The translations under genes and the position numbers were made by a program. Positions 9,639 to 21,472 of a stretch of DNA of 64,000 bases are shown one piece after another. This DNA comes from Salvia splendens (taxonomy: Eukaryota > Streptophyta > Magnoliopsida > Lamiales > Lamiaceae): assembly GCF_004379255.2 (NCBI RefSeq), contig NC_056047.1, forward strand, positions 28,658,293 to 28,722,292. Direction: 5' to 3'. Position 1 is the first letter of the stretch. Each line of letters begins with the position of its first letter. Below the pieces are notes generated by a model. It saw only the letters and a list, made by a program, of their open reading frames with translations. It ran no database searches and was not told where the DNA came from.

Positions 9639-10375
9639 TCTACCCTCCTCATTGACCTACCCCGCCAAGTAATCCTTGATGAATTTGCTAATCGGGGGCT
9701 TCTTCTAGGCCGTCAAGAGTGGCACCTTAACCTCCACATCTTTTAACATACTCGCCACGTCAATTGTGGCATCTCTTTTACTGGTCACCATTTCACGGTA
9801 TGGATATGGTTTGACCTTCTCTGCTTCCGCTTCTTGGCTTTCATCTGAGGATTCACCTCTTTTACTGGTCACCATTTCACGGTATGGATACTTCACTGAT
9901 GTTTTCACGACTAGGTGGCTGCACAGTGGCAGGGATTTTTCCTTCATTGCCCCTTAGCTCTCCCAGTGACATCGCAACTTGAGACAGTTGCTTCGTGAGC
10001 ATATCCAACGTCGCGCTCCTTCTGAGCCTCTTGAATTTCCCACATCGCATCAATTGGCTGGTGCGGGACTATCATATCTCCTGGTTCGTCGTTGAGGTGC
10101 CGATAATGCTCTTGCTGGTATTGCGGCTAGTTGTGCTATTGGTTGTCTCTCTGGTGTGGTAGGACATAACTCACCATCTGGTTGTTCGGTTGTCTTCCTT
10201 GATTGCTTGTCTGGGGGCCTTGTTGTCTGTACCCCCAGTTTCCTTCATTTTATCTACTTGACCAGTTGGGCTGTCCTCCACTGGACCAGTTCCCTTGAGG
10301 TCCACTTGACCAGTTCGCCTGGCCACCCTACTTTCTGTTCCCTCAGTTGCTGGATCTTTCTTGGTTCCGAGCAGC
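9639..10375 (-). pseudogene. Athila-B gag-protease junction, degenerate
   Basis: No long frame is open. A 32-bp-scale duplication is visible: TCTTTTACTGGTCACCATTT plus the following GGTATGGATA occurs at 9773 and again at 9857. The minus-strand peptide PYPYREMVTSKR therefore appears twice. Athila proteins have a variable low-complexity linker here. Confidence 0.5.
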
Positions 10376-11230
10376 CTAGTTGGGTTGCCCTTCAGAGGGT
10401 TGTATCTGCTGTATCGATGGTTGAGGCGGATGGCTTTGATTCTGATCAGTCCACCTGAAATTTGGGTGGTCTCTCCACAGTGCGTCCCTTTGCTTTCCCT
10501 GGATCCAGTTGTCATTTGTATTCCAGTGGCCGAAGGCATTCACCTGGGGTTGTGGCTTCACCTCAGGGGAAAACTCGCAATTGTAATAGTGGTGCTCCTC
10601 TGGCGGCGGCGGTGGCGGTGGCGGCGCATATTGCTTTTCCTTCGGTGCAGGCAGTGGAGGCGCTCTAGACTTCTCGACTGCCTCCAGCAGCTTCTTCTCC
10701 ATTTGCTCGAATCGAGTCTCCAAATTTTCATCACTGCGCCCCTCTGTTGCCTGCGCTGCACCCCTTCTGTACTGGCCACGGGATGTCTCATACGACCTTT
10801 TGGCTTCGATCAACCTCTCTAGTATACTCTTTGCTTGGCTGAATGGGGTTTTTGAGAATCCCCCTGAACTCCTAGGTTAAGATCGTTCTTGCTGTCTATT
10901 GTGAGTTCGCCATAGAAAATTGAGTAGATCTTCCGCTTTCCCAGCTTCTGGTTAGGGCATGCTTAGAGCAAACCCTTGGAATCTATCCCAATATTGACCT
11001 AGGGGCTCATTATACTCCTGTCTGGCCTCGGTTTTCTCTCGCTTAAGGGCACTCGTCTTCGACTCTGGGAAAAAGCGATCTAAGAATATCATTCGGAACT
11101 CGGCCCAGGTCCTAATTGATCCCTCTGGCAACCTCGATAGCCAGACTCCCTCATCGCCTTTCAAGACGAAGAGAATAGCCTTCAGCCTATAATCTTCTGT
11201 CAAGACTATGTATAAAAATTCAATACACAA
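10376..11230 (-). pseudogene. Athila-B gag, central and C-terminal part
   Basis: 11230-10952 carries the conserved plant retrotransposon gag helix region (TEDYRLKAILFVLKGDEGVW, RTWAEFRMIFLDRFFPESKT, LGQYWDRFQGF). 10813-10376, in a shifted frame, gives the C-terminal part with a proline-rich segment (eight consecutive P) and RDALWRDHPNFRW, typical of Athila gag tails. No CCHC knuckle is visible. The N-terminal start is 15 kb away at 26579-26406, split off by the Tekay insertion, and roughly 80-100 residues between the two pieces appear lost. Confidence 0.75.
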
Positions 11231-11417
11231 ATCGGTAAACAGAAAATACAGACTTACTCTTAAAAATCATCACTTAGCGTTGCTTTGGTTGAGCGTGTTG
11301 GGGGTAGGTGCTGGGAGCCTCTTTTGTTAGACGAAAAGCCTAGCGGAATAATGCTAGAGCCAAGATTTTCAAAGAAGACTCTCGGGTTCAGAGCGAGAAA
11401 ATGCTCTAATACCACTT
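11231..11417 (-). other. Start of the Tekay outer internal region, then junction to Athila-B gag
   Basis: Reading minus from 11417 there is a spacer, the primer site at 11414-11403, and a leader GCTCTGAACCCGAGAGTC shared in form with the array element and Tekay-D. Somewhere near 11230 the sequence becomes Athila gag. The rest of the Tekay internal region and its 3' LTR are gone, so the junction is a deletion end rather than an insertion end. Confidence 0.65.
11403..11414 (-). other. Primer binding site of Tekay outer element
   Basis: The minus strand reads TGGTATTAGAGC, one base off the initiator-tRNA-Met complement TGGTATCAGAGC, 3 bp after the LTR end. Confidence 0.75.
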
Positions 11418-12639
11418 TGTCACGACCGTAGTTAGCTAAGGATAGCATAACCTGGGGAAGCCGTGACTAAGGAGGGATTATAAGAAGCGGGGATAGAATT
11501 TAGGGAGAATTAAAGCCAAGGCAGAATGAGACGCACAGAATAAAATCAAATAGGGAAATACTTATAGCAAAATACACTCGATCATATAGAATCGAGTGAA
11601 CGTACTGTTCATACAAGTTCCGATCATCAGAGCCAAAGTAAAATAGACACTGCCTCTTATCTGGCACAGCGAAAACAAAAGAACGCGGTCCATGTGTGAA
11701 GACATGAACCTCCGAGAGTTTTATTCTTAATTACTATCTTACTCTCCACAGCACTTGTGCCTCCCCCTTTCCACGCCTCAACCTGCACATTTAGAAATAT
11801 ATGCAGGGCTGAGTACAAAAGTACTCAGTGAACACATTGCCGGAAAATACAATTATACATTTGAAAATATTATCAAGCCATCATCACAGTAATACTTGAG
11901 GTTTTATTGAAAAGACCCGAGCTTACTAAAATATTCACATTGGGCCCTTTTTCCTGTACTTAGCCATATCTGATCACATTGTGCCGTCGAGATGGTGTTC
12001 TCGCACGGTCACCTTCTCTGCCTTCATGTTAGAGGTATCCTTGTGCCGGGAAGGTGGCCACCTTCCATAGTCACCTTCTCTGCCGTTCACGGTCAGAGGT
12101 ATCCCGTGTACACTAGTCCGAGCGGGGACACCACCCTCACTGGGACCCGAATTCGACTTATGTATCATTATTCATAATTCACTTGGCCTTAGCCAACAGA
12201 TAGGCATCATACACAAAAACATTTATGGCAAGATAACATCTAAAAGAAAAATCACGAACATGTTTTCGTGATTCCATACAATACGATTTGTATTTTTAGT
12301 ATAAGGAAGCTCATCTTGATCGCTTAGCTTTCTTAACTTGAATCCTTCGTTCCGACTTTACTTGCTAATGTACCCTTTTTGAAAATATCACAATAGGAAA
12401 ATATTAATTTAGTTTTGAACTACTCTAATTAAATGAGAAAAAAGTATCAAAATTTAATATTATTCATATTCTTATTAGTATAATTAATATTATTACTTTT
12501 ATTAGTGTTATTATCATTCACTAAGAATTTTTCTAAGGTTACATTATTTATTACTACTTTATTGCTATTTCGGCTCCGACTAAGTTGATACGCCATGCGT
12601 CACTACAAGTTTTTCGTAAAACTATAACAACTCGGATCA

Positions 12640-13275
12640 CAACTAAATATTTCATCTTTCTTAAACATTTCATTTTATGCCCAAAATAAATTAAATTTGA
12701 ATTTGGGCTCTTCATAATTATTTTTCTGCTGCCCCAATTTATTCACAAGTAGTTGGGCTCAATATATTTTTTTTCTACACGGCCCAACTAATTAAATCAG
12801 GAGCCCAATTGAAATTATACACACTCAAATACCCTACCACTTGTCTTCCTCCCTCATTTCACAAAAATGCACAACAGCCTCTCTTCTTTTTTTTCTCCCA
12901 CTTCAACGCCGCCGCCTGCCGCCACTCTTCCAGCGCCGCCGCTCCGGTGGAGCTCTCTCTCTCTCTCTCTCTCCCTCTTCTCTCTCTTTCTCAGCCTCAC
13001 GCCGTCGCGCCGACATCCGTCTTTCTCCCGATCCGCCGCCGCCGCCGTGCATGCACAGGCTGCGGCTTTGTCGCCCTCCTCCCAGAAGTCCGCCGTCTGC
13101 ATGCTCCGTCTCCCTCTCTCCCGGTCGGCCTCCCTTTCTTGGTCAGTCTCTCTCTCTCGCTTGGTTCACCATACCGCTACCGCCGCTACGGATCCGCCGT
13201 CGTCGCGGGTCCGCCTCAGCCGACGTCGCCGAGGATCTCCCCCATCCGCCGACGCCGTTTCTCGACAGGTAGGGT
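12640..13275 (+). promoter_or_regulatory. Promoter-like module antisense to the Tekay outer LTR
   Basis: On the plus strand, several GGGCT/GCCCAA (site II-like) motifs at 12670-12805 are followed by a pyrimidine-rich leader (12869-12990), a GC-rich low-complexity frame and a splice-donor-like CGACAG-GTAGGG at about 13268. The same order recurs antisense within the solo Tekay LTR (57960-58285) and the Tekay-D LTRs. Encoded peptides are Ser/Arg/Pro-rich and unlike any family, so I treat this as regulatory or 5'-UTR-like, not as a gene. Confidence 0.45.
12952..12975 (+). repeat. (CT)n microsatellite
   Basis: An uninterrupted CT dinucleotide run lies in the pyrimidine-rich leader of the antisense module. 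A second, shorter run is near 13148. Confidence 0.9.
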
Positions 13276-14053
13276 GGTCGGAAAGTTTGTTCCTCTACCC
13301 CTCTCTTTTCAATATTTTTTTTAAAGATATTATTATTATTTTTTTTGATAACTTTGCTAATTATATTCAAGCTTTCCAGATTTTTAAAGATATGGAAGCA
13401 GTGGCTTTCGGAGCTAAGGTCGTCGCTTGTTGGCGACGGAGTGTCGAGCTTACTGCCGGAATCCGGCAAGTTCATAAAGATAAGTGTTTGTCCTTCTTTC
13501 TAGTTGTTAAGGCAGTAGGATCCTACTTGGTTTCTATCTACTGATTTTGGTGAACTAAGAGTATATGTTTGCTATGTGGATGAATAAGTAGTGAAGATAC
13601 AGTATGATTGTAATTTCTGGGGAGGGGCAGATTCTAAAAAAATATGTGTATACTTGTATGTAAAAGTAAAGGAAAAGAATGGTTTGAGATTTATCTTTTT
13701 TTTTATGTGGAAAGATGTTGGATTGTAGTGAAAAAGTTGTGCAAATCTCCTTTGTACTTCTTTATCTTTCGTGGGTTGTGTGTGCAGAGAAATGGATTGT
13801 ATGATGGTGATGTGGGGTGAATGAAGAATTTGGTTGTATATCTAAGTATACAAAAGATGGCAGCAAGTGACAAAAGATATCATCTTAATCTTTATCTGAC
13901 AGGAAGAATGATTGTCCTTTAGAAAAAAAATTTGGTTGCAACTTTAAATGATGTGTGTGAAGTTAATTAAACCCCTTTGGTTGCAGCATTAAATGAGGTG
14001 TCGGAAGTGACACATTAAGCCCTTGGGATCTGCCTCCCCTTTTGTTTATTAAT

Positions 14054-14058
<5 letters not shown>
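13276..14058. other. Non-coding part of the Tekay outer LTR
   Basis: No convincing coding sequence on either strand. T-rich and AT-rich, with a near repeat of CCCTTTGGTTGCAGCATTAAATG against GGTTGCAACTTTAAATGATG at about 13934-14010. Confidence 0.5.

Positions 14059-14087
<29 letters not shown>
14059..14087. repeat. (TA)n microsatellite, left flank of a DNA element
   Basis: An AT-dinucleotide run directly borders the terminal GAGT of the element at 14088. Confidence 0.9.
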
Positions 14088-14090
<3 letters not shown>

Positions 14091-14856
14091 TCCCATTATT
14101 CACAGATCCACTCTTAAAGACCGAACCACCGAACCATACCAAATTAGGGTTTTTAGATCTACTTTTTTATGGATGAGAGACACAAATTTATCAATTATTT
14201 TCACCTTCATCACGAGCCTATTTTAATTCATCCGAAGGTAAATAAGTCATACTAACATGTTACGAAGTTTTTACTTCATTCCAGTAGGTTTTTACTTCAT
14301 TCCCGTAGGTTTTTACTTCATTCCAGTAGGATTATTACTTCATTCCAGTACGTAAATGCAGTTTCGCCGTCGCGTGCCGTTCTTTCTCTCTACAATATCT
14401 ATCACCACCGCCACAACGCTGATATGGTGTAATAAACACATGGAATGATGTGATAAATTATTGGAATGAAGTATGTGTAGAAGCATTTGAAGTCCTACTG
14501 GAATGAAGCAAAAACCTTATCAAATGAAGTAATAACGTTTCTGAATGAAGTAATAAACACACTTGAATAAATTGCATTTTTTAATGTAAATAAAGTAAAA
14601 ACGCAGGTCAATGAATTCAAATGAAACATATGTTGAATCATTTCAAAACCTACAGGAAGAAAGTAAAAACATGTTGTAGTTTCAAGGTATTATGTACGAA
14701 ATGAAGTAATAAACCTATACAATGAAGTAAAATGGGCTTGTAATGAAGACCGAAAAATTTACACAGCAGCACATCTCATAAAAAAAACTAGATCTAATGG
14801 CCCAGATTTGGTCTCTAGTTCGGTCTTGAAAATTGGTTCTACATTGATCACAACTC
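14088..14856. mobile_element. MITE-like element in (TA)n, imperfect inverted ends
   Basis: The left end GAGTCCCATTATTCACAG...AAGACCGAAC and right end GTTCGGTCTTGAAAATTGG...CAACTC are imperfectly inverted, with AAGACCGAAC matching exactly about 30 bp in. Both sides are flanked by (TA)n. Inside, TTACTTCATTCCAGTAGG-type units are repeated about four times at 14265-14350, and inverted relatives (GGAATGAAGTA) recur to 14730. No coding sequence. Superfamily unassigned. Confidence 0.55.
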
Positions 14857-14861
14857 TATAT

Positions 14862-14917
<56 letters not shown>
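14862..14917. repeat. (TA)n microsatellite between two DNA elements
   Basis: A long AT-dinucleotide run separates the elements at 14088-14856 and 14918-15180. Confidence 0.9.
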
Positions 14918-14921
<4 letters not shown>

Positions 14922-15180
14922 ATGTATTCATTTCCTTTTTGTATCTTTTGTTCTTTGTTCTTTATAATCTCAGCCCCATGATTTTGTCATCCGACGGTTA
15001 GATTAGTGCCACGTGTCATTTAATAATGCAAATTTTCAGTTGAACAATGCACACCGACTAATAATGCACCATTATAGTGTAATAATGCAGATCATCTGGA
15101 CCATTGATGAATGAGATCTAACGGCCCATATTAAGAAGAATAAAGGATCTAAGGGATGAATAGGAGAATAACGCTCCCCT
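14918..15180. mobile_element. Second MITE-like element in (TA)n
   Basis: The left AGGGATGTATTCATTTCC and the inverted right AGGGGAGCGTTATTCTCC are related ends. GACGGTTAGAT on the left mirrors ATCTAACGGCC on the right. AATAATGCA recurs internally at about 15020-15088. Flanks are (TA)n on both sides. Non-coding. Confidence 0.5.
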
Positions 15181-15217
15181 ATATATATATATATAAATAT
15201 ATATATAAATATATATT

Positions 15218-15248
<31 letters not shown>

Positions 15249-15252
15249 ATCA
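15181..15252. repeat. (TA)n-rich microsatellite
   Basis: Interrupted AT-dinucleotide run bordering the previous element. Confidence 0.9.
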
Positions 15253-15346
15253 TTTATTTATTTACTTGTTTATTTGGTGTAGGTATAATAGGCTCAAGTT
15301 TGTGGCCGACCCCGTTGAAGTACCCGATTTTCTTAAAACGTAGGAT

Positions 15347-15351
15347 GTAAT
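15347..15351. other. Target site duplication GTAAT, left copy
   Basis: GTAAT directly precedes the TGTCACG end of the tandem array and is repeated exactly at 25977-25981. Confidence 0.85.
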
Positions 15352-16967
15352 TGTCACGACCGCACTAGCTAAGGATAGCATAGTCAGGGAACCGTGACTA
15401 GGGGCGGGGTATAAGAAGTGGGGAAAGAAATAAGGGAAAATAAAATAAACATTGGTTGCGAGTCATGACTAATCAAGTGCTGATACATAGAAGAAAAGAT
15501 ACTCGATCATGAAAACTCGAGTAATTGTTTGTAAAAATTTTAAAATATCAAAGTTTTGAACAAAATAGACTTGAGTCTTTTAAGATGCACAACGGAAGGA
15601 AATGAACGTGGTTCCATGTATGAAGACATGAACCTCCGAGAGTCAAAATCTGACTGAATTAAATCTCTTGTCTCAATAGCACTTCCTCCACCACTTCGCT
15701 GCTCAACCTGCACATTTAGAAATATATGCAGGGCTGAGTACAAAGGTACTCAGTGAACACATTGCCGAAATATACACATATACGTTGAAAAATATTGTCA
15801 TGCCATCACAGTAACACTCGAGAGTTTTCTCTTAAAAGGCCCGAGCTTACTAAATTCTTTGTGAGCTAAAGTTCGACTGATCAGTCTAAGTTCTTTCTGT
15901 ACTTCTGCCATATCTGAACACCAAGTGCCGTGGAGATGGTGCTCTTCCACAGTCACCTACATCTTTCTCCAGCCGAGGAGGTGGCCACCTCCCAACGGCC
16001 TCCACTATATCATCTTTGTGCCGTGGAAGGTGGCCACCTTCCACGGTCACTTGTGTACACTAATCCGAGTAGGGACACCACCCTTACTCGGATCCAAATT
16101 CGATTCTTACGTTCCAACCAAACAGATAGGCTTCATACACATTAAACAAATCATTTATGGCAAGACAACATCATTTGTATATCTTAATATCATCTAAAAA
16201 ATATTTGACATTTTATCCACATTAGTATGTAGGATAGAAAAGTTCACCTCGTGCGTTTAAATTCCACAACTTGAATTTGTTTACACCTTCCGTCACATGC
16301 TCGTAGAGATGGCCTTTAACCACGATGAATACTCTAGCCGGACGGTTGATTCCTCTTTCCACTCTGTAGTATTTTTTAATCCCATCATCAACTATTCTTC
16401 AATTGTTTCTTCTTTTCCTCCTTCCGTTGCTTCTCCATAAAAAAAATAGGCATCCTACTTAACTGAGCATATAACTTATATACTACTGCAATCCTATTAT
16501 GTCGGTATGTTCACCGATTTTGATATATATCTTTTTACTATTTTAATGATTCTTAAAGCTTAGCTATAGCAATGCCTCGTCAACCAAGTTACTAATATAG
16601 ATGTACACATGTTTCTTTTATAATGTGTGGTTCCATGCATGAACTTACCCACGTCATTATCCATTTTTCTATTTAATTTCCTATTTAAATATCAACTTTT
16701 ATTTATTAACTAAAACAATATGTATATATATACACACACTTACATATGTCTACATTACACATATTAACACATAATATATACGTACATATATGTACATAAT
16801 AAATATGGTGTATTATAGTACTACAATAATAATATATTTACCTCACATGTGTATATATGTGTGCTTAGCCATATTTAATTATCGTCGTCTTATTGCAAAA
16901 TATTAATAAAATTGTATACCCTAAGATTCATGGCTTAAGGAGTCATATAAAAACTTGGGTTGTTACA
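15352..16967 (-). repeat. Array LTR 1 (3'-most)
   Basis: 1616 bp, minus-strand ends TGTAACAACCC and GGTCGTGACA. It contains the conserved palindrome at 15734-15753 and a GGTGGCCACC-rich block at about 15975-16045. Confidence 0.9.
15734..15753 (-). repeat. Conserved LTR palindrome CTGAGTAC...GTACTCAG
   Basis: An 8-bp perfect stem with a short loop. Counterparts: 20240-20259, 24743-24762, 11809-11828, 57274-57294, and in Tekay-D 43122-43142 and 46555-46575. On the sense strand it is followed by CCCTGCATAT and then a GTGCAG-GTTGA motif. Confidence 0.85.
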
Positions 16968-16980
16968 TTCTACCCTCCTT
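16968..16980 (-). other. Polypurine tract A
   Basis: The minus strand reads AAGGAGGGTAGAA directly before the LTR TGTAAC. The preceding AATTTCGGGACGAAATTTG is the usual 3' end of Tekay internal regions. Confidence 0.85.
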
Positions 16981-18300
16981 AAAAACAAATTTCGTCCCGA
17001 AATTTGATGTACTCCTTATGTGAGTAACTCCGGCAGTGCAAGAGATAATGCAGTTGTTCTCGTTTCTTCGGTGATTTTATGAGTAAGTCCGGCACGCATC
17101 AGCTTAAGATTTGGTGCCAGTTTGCGCTTCCTTGATCATAACATGTATTCGTTGTACGACATCAACATTTCATTTATCGCGTTTGATGCTAACATTTATC
17201 TTTTACCAACTTCGTGCCATGCCCTCATTGGTAGATTTTGGAAACTATATAAAATTGGCCTTATCGCCTCCACTCAAGATAAGAATAGGAGAAAAGTAGA
17301 AAGGGTCTTAACCATACTCTTAGAGTTCAAAAATTTTCTTATTAGGAGGTTTCTAGATGGAAGAAGTTGAAAAGAAGAAAAAAGATGAGGATATAATGAT
17401 AGTAGATTTCCATAATTAGTGCCGACAACATAATCTCCAGGGTTTGTAAAATTTAAAAGTCCTAAGTATCATTCGATGACATCTTTAACATAGCAACGGA
17501 ATGATTTGTCGCCAGTGGCTATGAAAACCAAGATATTGCTAAAGTGATGAGGAATTTAGTCCTCGTGACACAAAACTTGGAGCTGTAGAGAAGCTTGAAA
17601 CATGAGAAACTAATTGTAGTGGAATTGAGAAGAGGGACTACTCTTGCAATAAAAGAGTTTGCCATCAATTCATGTTTTTTTTTAAAAAAAAGACGAATAG
17701 GTGAATTAAAGGTCTTGAAAATAATATATCAAGCTTAAAAGAGAACAATCATCTTGCAAATATGATCATTCTAAAGGCCATAAGTTATACACGTCTCGGG
17801 ATAGAATATGGTAGTAGGAATGCATCAAAATATTACTTCACCCCAAATGAATCAAGGGGAAAGCAACAGTCAATCAAGGGTGTCCAAAATTATGAGAGTA
17901 GGTTATTTTATGTAAACTGGAGATGGGTCACAAACTGAAACTAGAAAAAGTGGTGACTGCTTATAGACATGAGTCATTTCAAGATCTGAATCAAATGAAC
18001 AAGTATGATAAATGCACCAAGTCAAGATGACACCCGAAAAAATTTTCGGGCAATGGTGCAAATAGTTGATCTAAAATTCTTTAGGGAATGAGCAAACAAA
18101 TAGCACCCTCACCTTGAAGGAAAATTATGTGTAACGGACAACAATGAGCTTAGAAATCATCTTTTTATTTCTTCTTAGAAATAACGAGTTAGACACACTA
18201 TAAACTTTACACCACCCACCCTGGAAGAATCAAGATTTACCCATGGTACGATTGAGAAATCTAGTGGGATGGTACGAAGCATCCCTATTCTTGGAAAAAG

Positions 18301-18700
18301 GTGTAACAAAGGACTTTGTGGCATGTTTGCCCAAACTCAATTTAAGAATTATTGTTATGTGGGTAATCATTGATCATCACATCAAATTGAGATCCAGGAT
18401 CACCTCGAGACTTTGAAAAGCTTTCAGAAGGAACTAGGCACTATACTAAATATTAACACAACATTTCACTCAGAAACAGACAAGCAATCAGAAAGAACAC
18501 TTCAAACCTGGAGGTTATGCTAAGAGTAATCATGTATGGTAGAGGAAACAGTTGGGAATCTGTCTTGCCCCTTGGAGAATAAAAATTCGCATACAACAAC
18601 AGTAATCAGACGACCATTTATTCGGCACTATACGTGGCCCTATATGGGAAGAAGTACAAATCACCACTTTGTTGGGTAGAGGTAAAAATTGTTGGCTAAA
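18301..18700 (+). pseudogene. Ty3/gypsy integrase relic, antisense to its host element (copy A)
   Basis: Plus-strand translation gives pieces of a chromovirus integrase core in correct order: DFVACLP, MWVIIDH, ITSRL-KAF, FHSETDKQSERTLQT, FAYNNS and LYVALYGKKYKSPLCW. These correspond to the family pattern around the second Asp and Glu and the ALYGR-C-SP-CW motif. Stops, frame changes and an internal deletion of about 40 residues are present. The LTRs, primer site and polypurine tract all point the other way, so this fragment is inverted in its carrier. Confidence 0.75.
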
Positions 18701-19841
18701 ATCATGCTCGAAATAAAGAAGGGCATTCATCGTCTTTTGTCTCTTTTGAGCATGATAAAGAAAATCTTCGGAACTTACTTCACAACTATGTCTGACAACC
18801 ATATTCGAAAATCGTGGCTCCATAGTGGTCTTGGCATGTCATAACGATCATTCTTGAAACACATTATTTTTCTTTTATTACGCAAGACTAAATGTCTTTA
18901 ATTCGATTGAAATCATATTCTATGACCATGTACGGATACATCATTCAATTGAATCGAAGATATTATCTTTTGTTATGACTTGATTGTCAACAAGGATTGT
19001 GGTCAACCCAGATTATTCACTTTTATTAGGACATAGAAGAGATATACCTAGTTTCTGTCATTTTGTGAAAATATCGTTCATTCCTAGCTCAAACGTTTTT
19101 CTCATGATTAACTTTTATTTAGATCGCTTACTTTTCCCATCCTCGCTCGGGAAAGCGAGAAATGTTTATAATTTGTTCGTCTATGTTCGAGTCCATACTA
19201 TGTTCTTAGAGGGAACGTATAGCTTAATATTCTTAGTTTTTGGAAATACCTTACATGCAACGTGATTCATGAATTTACTCGAAAAGGCATATTCTTTCAA
19301 AAAAAATCCTTTAACTTTTCATAATCGAGAAAACAAAATATTTCCCTTTTTGTAATAATTTGCTCATTTACTACATCTACTTAAAAGAAAATGATACGTT
19401 TTCCCTTCATCATTTAAAGTCTTTCCTCGATAAAAATGTATCAACTATTTCCTCAAAGCCTTTACTTGATAAAGAAACATCATCTCCTTTCTCAAAATTT
19501 CCAAAACACTTTCTTGAATGTAACAAATTACTCTTTTCTTTATAACTCACACTTTCAACTTTTTCTTTCGAGTCTCAACTCGATAAAACTCGTCACCTCT
19601 TTCTCTAAAGTCTCATACTTTCATTCGTTCAATTGAAATATCTGAACAAGTTACTTTCTCCTTTCAAACTTTTTGACCATCTCTACTTTGCTTTTAAAAG
19701 AAAGAAAAGTTTACCTTTTTCCACGTTAGCGCGATGGGTGGGAGTGCTGAGTGTTTGTTGGCCAAATAAATATAGTCTAGTCAAACAAGTCTAGACTGAT
19801 AACTAAAAGGAAACTCTCAGGTTCAGAGCATAGAAGAAACT

Positions 19842-19853
19842 GCTCTGATACCG
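19842..19853 (-). other. Primer binding site A (mutated)
   Basis: The minus strand reads CGGTATCAGAGC. Only the first base differs from the initiator-Met complement, which is intact in copy B. Confidence 0.8.
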
Positions 19854-19856
19854 CTC

Positions 19857-21472
19857 TATCACGACCGCACTAGCTAAGGATAGCATAGTCGGGGAACCGT
19901 GACTAGGGGCGGGGTATAAGAAGCGGGGAAAGAAATAAGGGAAAATAAAATCAAACATTGGTTGCGAGTAATGACTAATCAAGTGCTGATACATAGAAGA
20001 AAAGATACTCGATCATGAAAACTCGAGTAATTGTTTGTAAAAATTTTAAAATATCAAAGTTTTGAACAAAATAGACTTGAGTCTTTTAAGATGCACAACG
20101 AAAGGAAATGAACGCGGTTCCATGTATGAAGACATGAACCTCCGAGAGTCAAAATCTGACTGAATTAAATGTCTTGTCTCAATAGCCCTTCCTCCACCAC
20201 TTCGCTGCTCAACCTGCACATTTAGAAATATATGCAGGGCTGAGTACAAAGGTACTCAGTGAACACATTGCCGAAATATACACATATACGTTGAAAAATA
20301 TTGTCATGCCATCACAGTAACACTCGAGAGTTTTCTCTTAAAAGGCCCGAGCTTACTAAATTCTTTGTGAGCTAAAGTTCGACTGATCAGTCTAAGTTCT
20401 TTCTGTACTTCTGCCATATCTGAACAACAAGTGCCGTGGAGATGGTGCTCTTCCACAGTCACCTACATCTTTCTCCAGCCGAGGAGGTGGCCACCTCCCA
20501 ACGGCCTCCACTATATCATCTTTGTGCCGTGGAAGGTGGCCACCTTCCACGGTCACCTGTGTACACTAATCCGAGTAGGGACACTACCCTTACTCGGATC
20601 CGAATTCGATTCTTACGTTTCAACCAAACAGATAGGCTTCATACACATTAAACAAATCATTTATGGCAAGACAACATCATTTGTATATCTTAATATCATC
20701 TAAAAAATATTTGACATTTTATCCACATTAGTATGTAGGATAGAAAAGTTCACCTCGTGCGTTTAAATTCCACAACTTGAATTTGTTTACACCTTCCGTC
20801 ACATGCTCGTAGAGATGGCCTTTAACCACGATGAATACTCTAGCCGGACGGTTGATTCCTCTTTCCACTCTGTAGTATTTTTTAATCCCATCATCAACTA
20901 TTCTTCAATTGTTTCTTCTTTTCCTCCTTCCATTGCTTCTCCATAAAAAAAATAGGCATCCTACTTAACTGAGCATATAACTTATATACTACTGCAATCC
21001 TATTATGTCGGTATGTTCACCGATTTTGATATATATCTTTTTACTATTTTAATGATTCTTAAAGCTTAGCTATAGCAATGCCTCGTCAACCAAGTTACTA
21101 ATATAGATGTACACATGTTTCTTTTATAATGTGTGGTTCCATGCATGAACTTACCCACGTCATTATCCATTTTTCCATTTAATTTCTATTTAAATATCAA
21201 CTTTTATTTATTAACTAAAACAATATGTATATATATACACACACTTACATATGTCTACTTTACACATATTAACACATAATATATACGTACATATATGTAC
21301 ATAATAAATATGGTGTATTATAGTACTACAATAATAATATATTTACCTCACATGTGTATATATGTGTGCTTAGCCATATTTAATTATCGTCGTCTTATTG
21401 CAAAATATTAATAAAATTGTATACCCTAAGATTCATGGCTTAAGGAGTCATATAAAAACTTGGGTTGTTACA
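19857..21472 (-). repeat. Array LTR 2 (shared middle LTR)
   Basis: 1616 bp, serving both as 3' LTR of unit B and 5' LTR of unit A. Its low end reads TATCACG instead of TGTCACG, as in LTR 3. Confidence 0.9.

Larger units (their letters stand above)
16968..19856 (-). other. Array internal region A, non-coding with antisense pol relic
   Basis: Minus-strand order: primer site (19853-19842, TGG start mutated to CGG), a leader resembling that of Tekay-D with A/G-rich GAGAAAG repeats, an integrase-like relic in the opposite orientation (18301-18700), and a polypurine tract. No frame is open long enough to encode a retroelement protein. Small open frames here are not conserved in coding fashion and I do not call them. 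Confidence 0.8.

Noticed and set aside
10156..10822. Plus-strand frames opposite gag
   Set aside because: They are shadows of the proline-rich gag segment on the minus strand.
12182..12230. Possible tRNA-like or ncRNA structure near the LTR blocks
   Set aside because: No cloverleaf with TTCGA arm or CCA-adjacent stem could be drawn.
12809..13544. Overlapping Ser/Arg/Pro-rich frames of up to 225 codons
   Set aside because: All three plus-strand frames and the minus strand are open because of GC- and CT-rich composition. No family is recognised, and the stretch lies within a Tekay LTR.
15925..16197. 90-codon frames in each array LTR (also 20431 and 24934)
   Set aside because: They lie in a conserved LTR block rich in GGTGGCCACC. 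Conservation follows from LTR identity.
17111..17370. Repeated 60-90-codon frames in the array interior (also at 21616)
   Set aside because: Repetition is due to the tandem element. The peptides match no gag or pol domain convincingly.
18530..18823. 97-codon minus-strand frame (also at 23033)
   Set aside because: It is antisense to a recognisable integrase relic.
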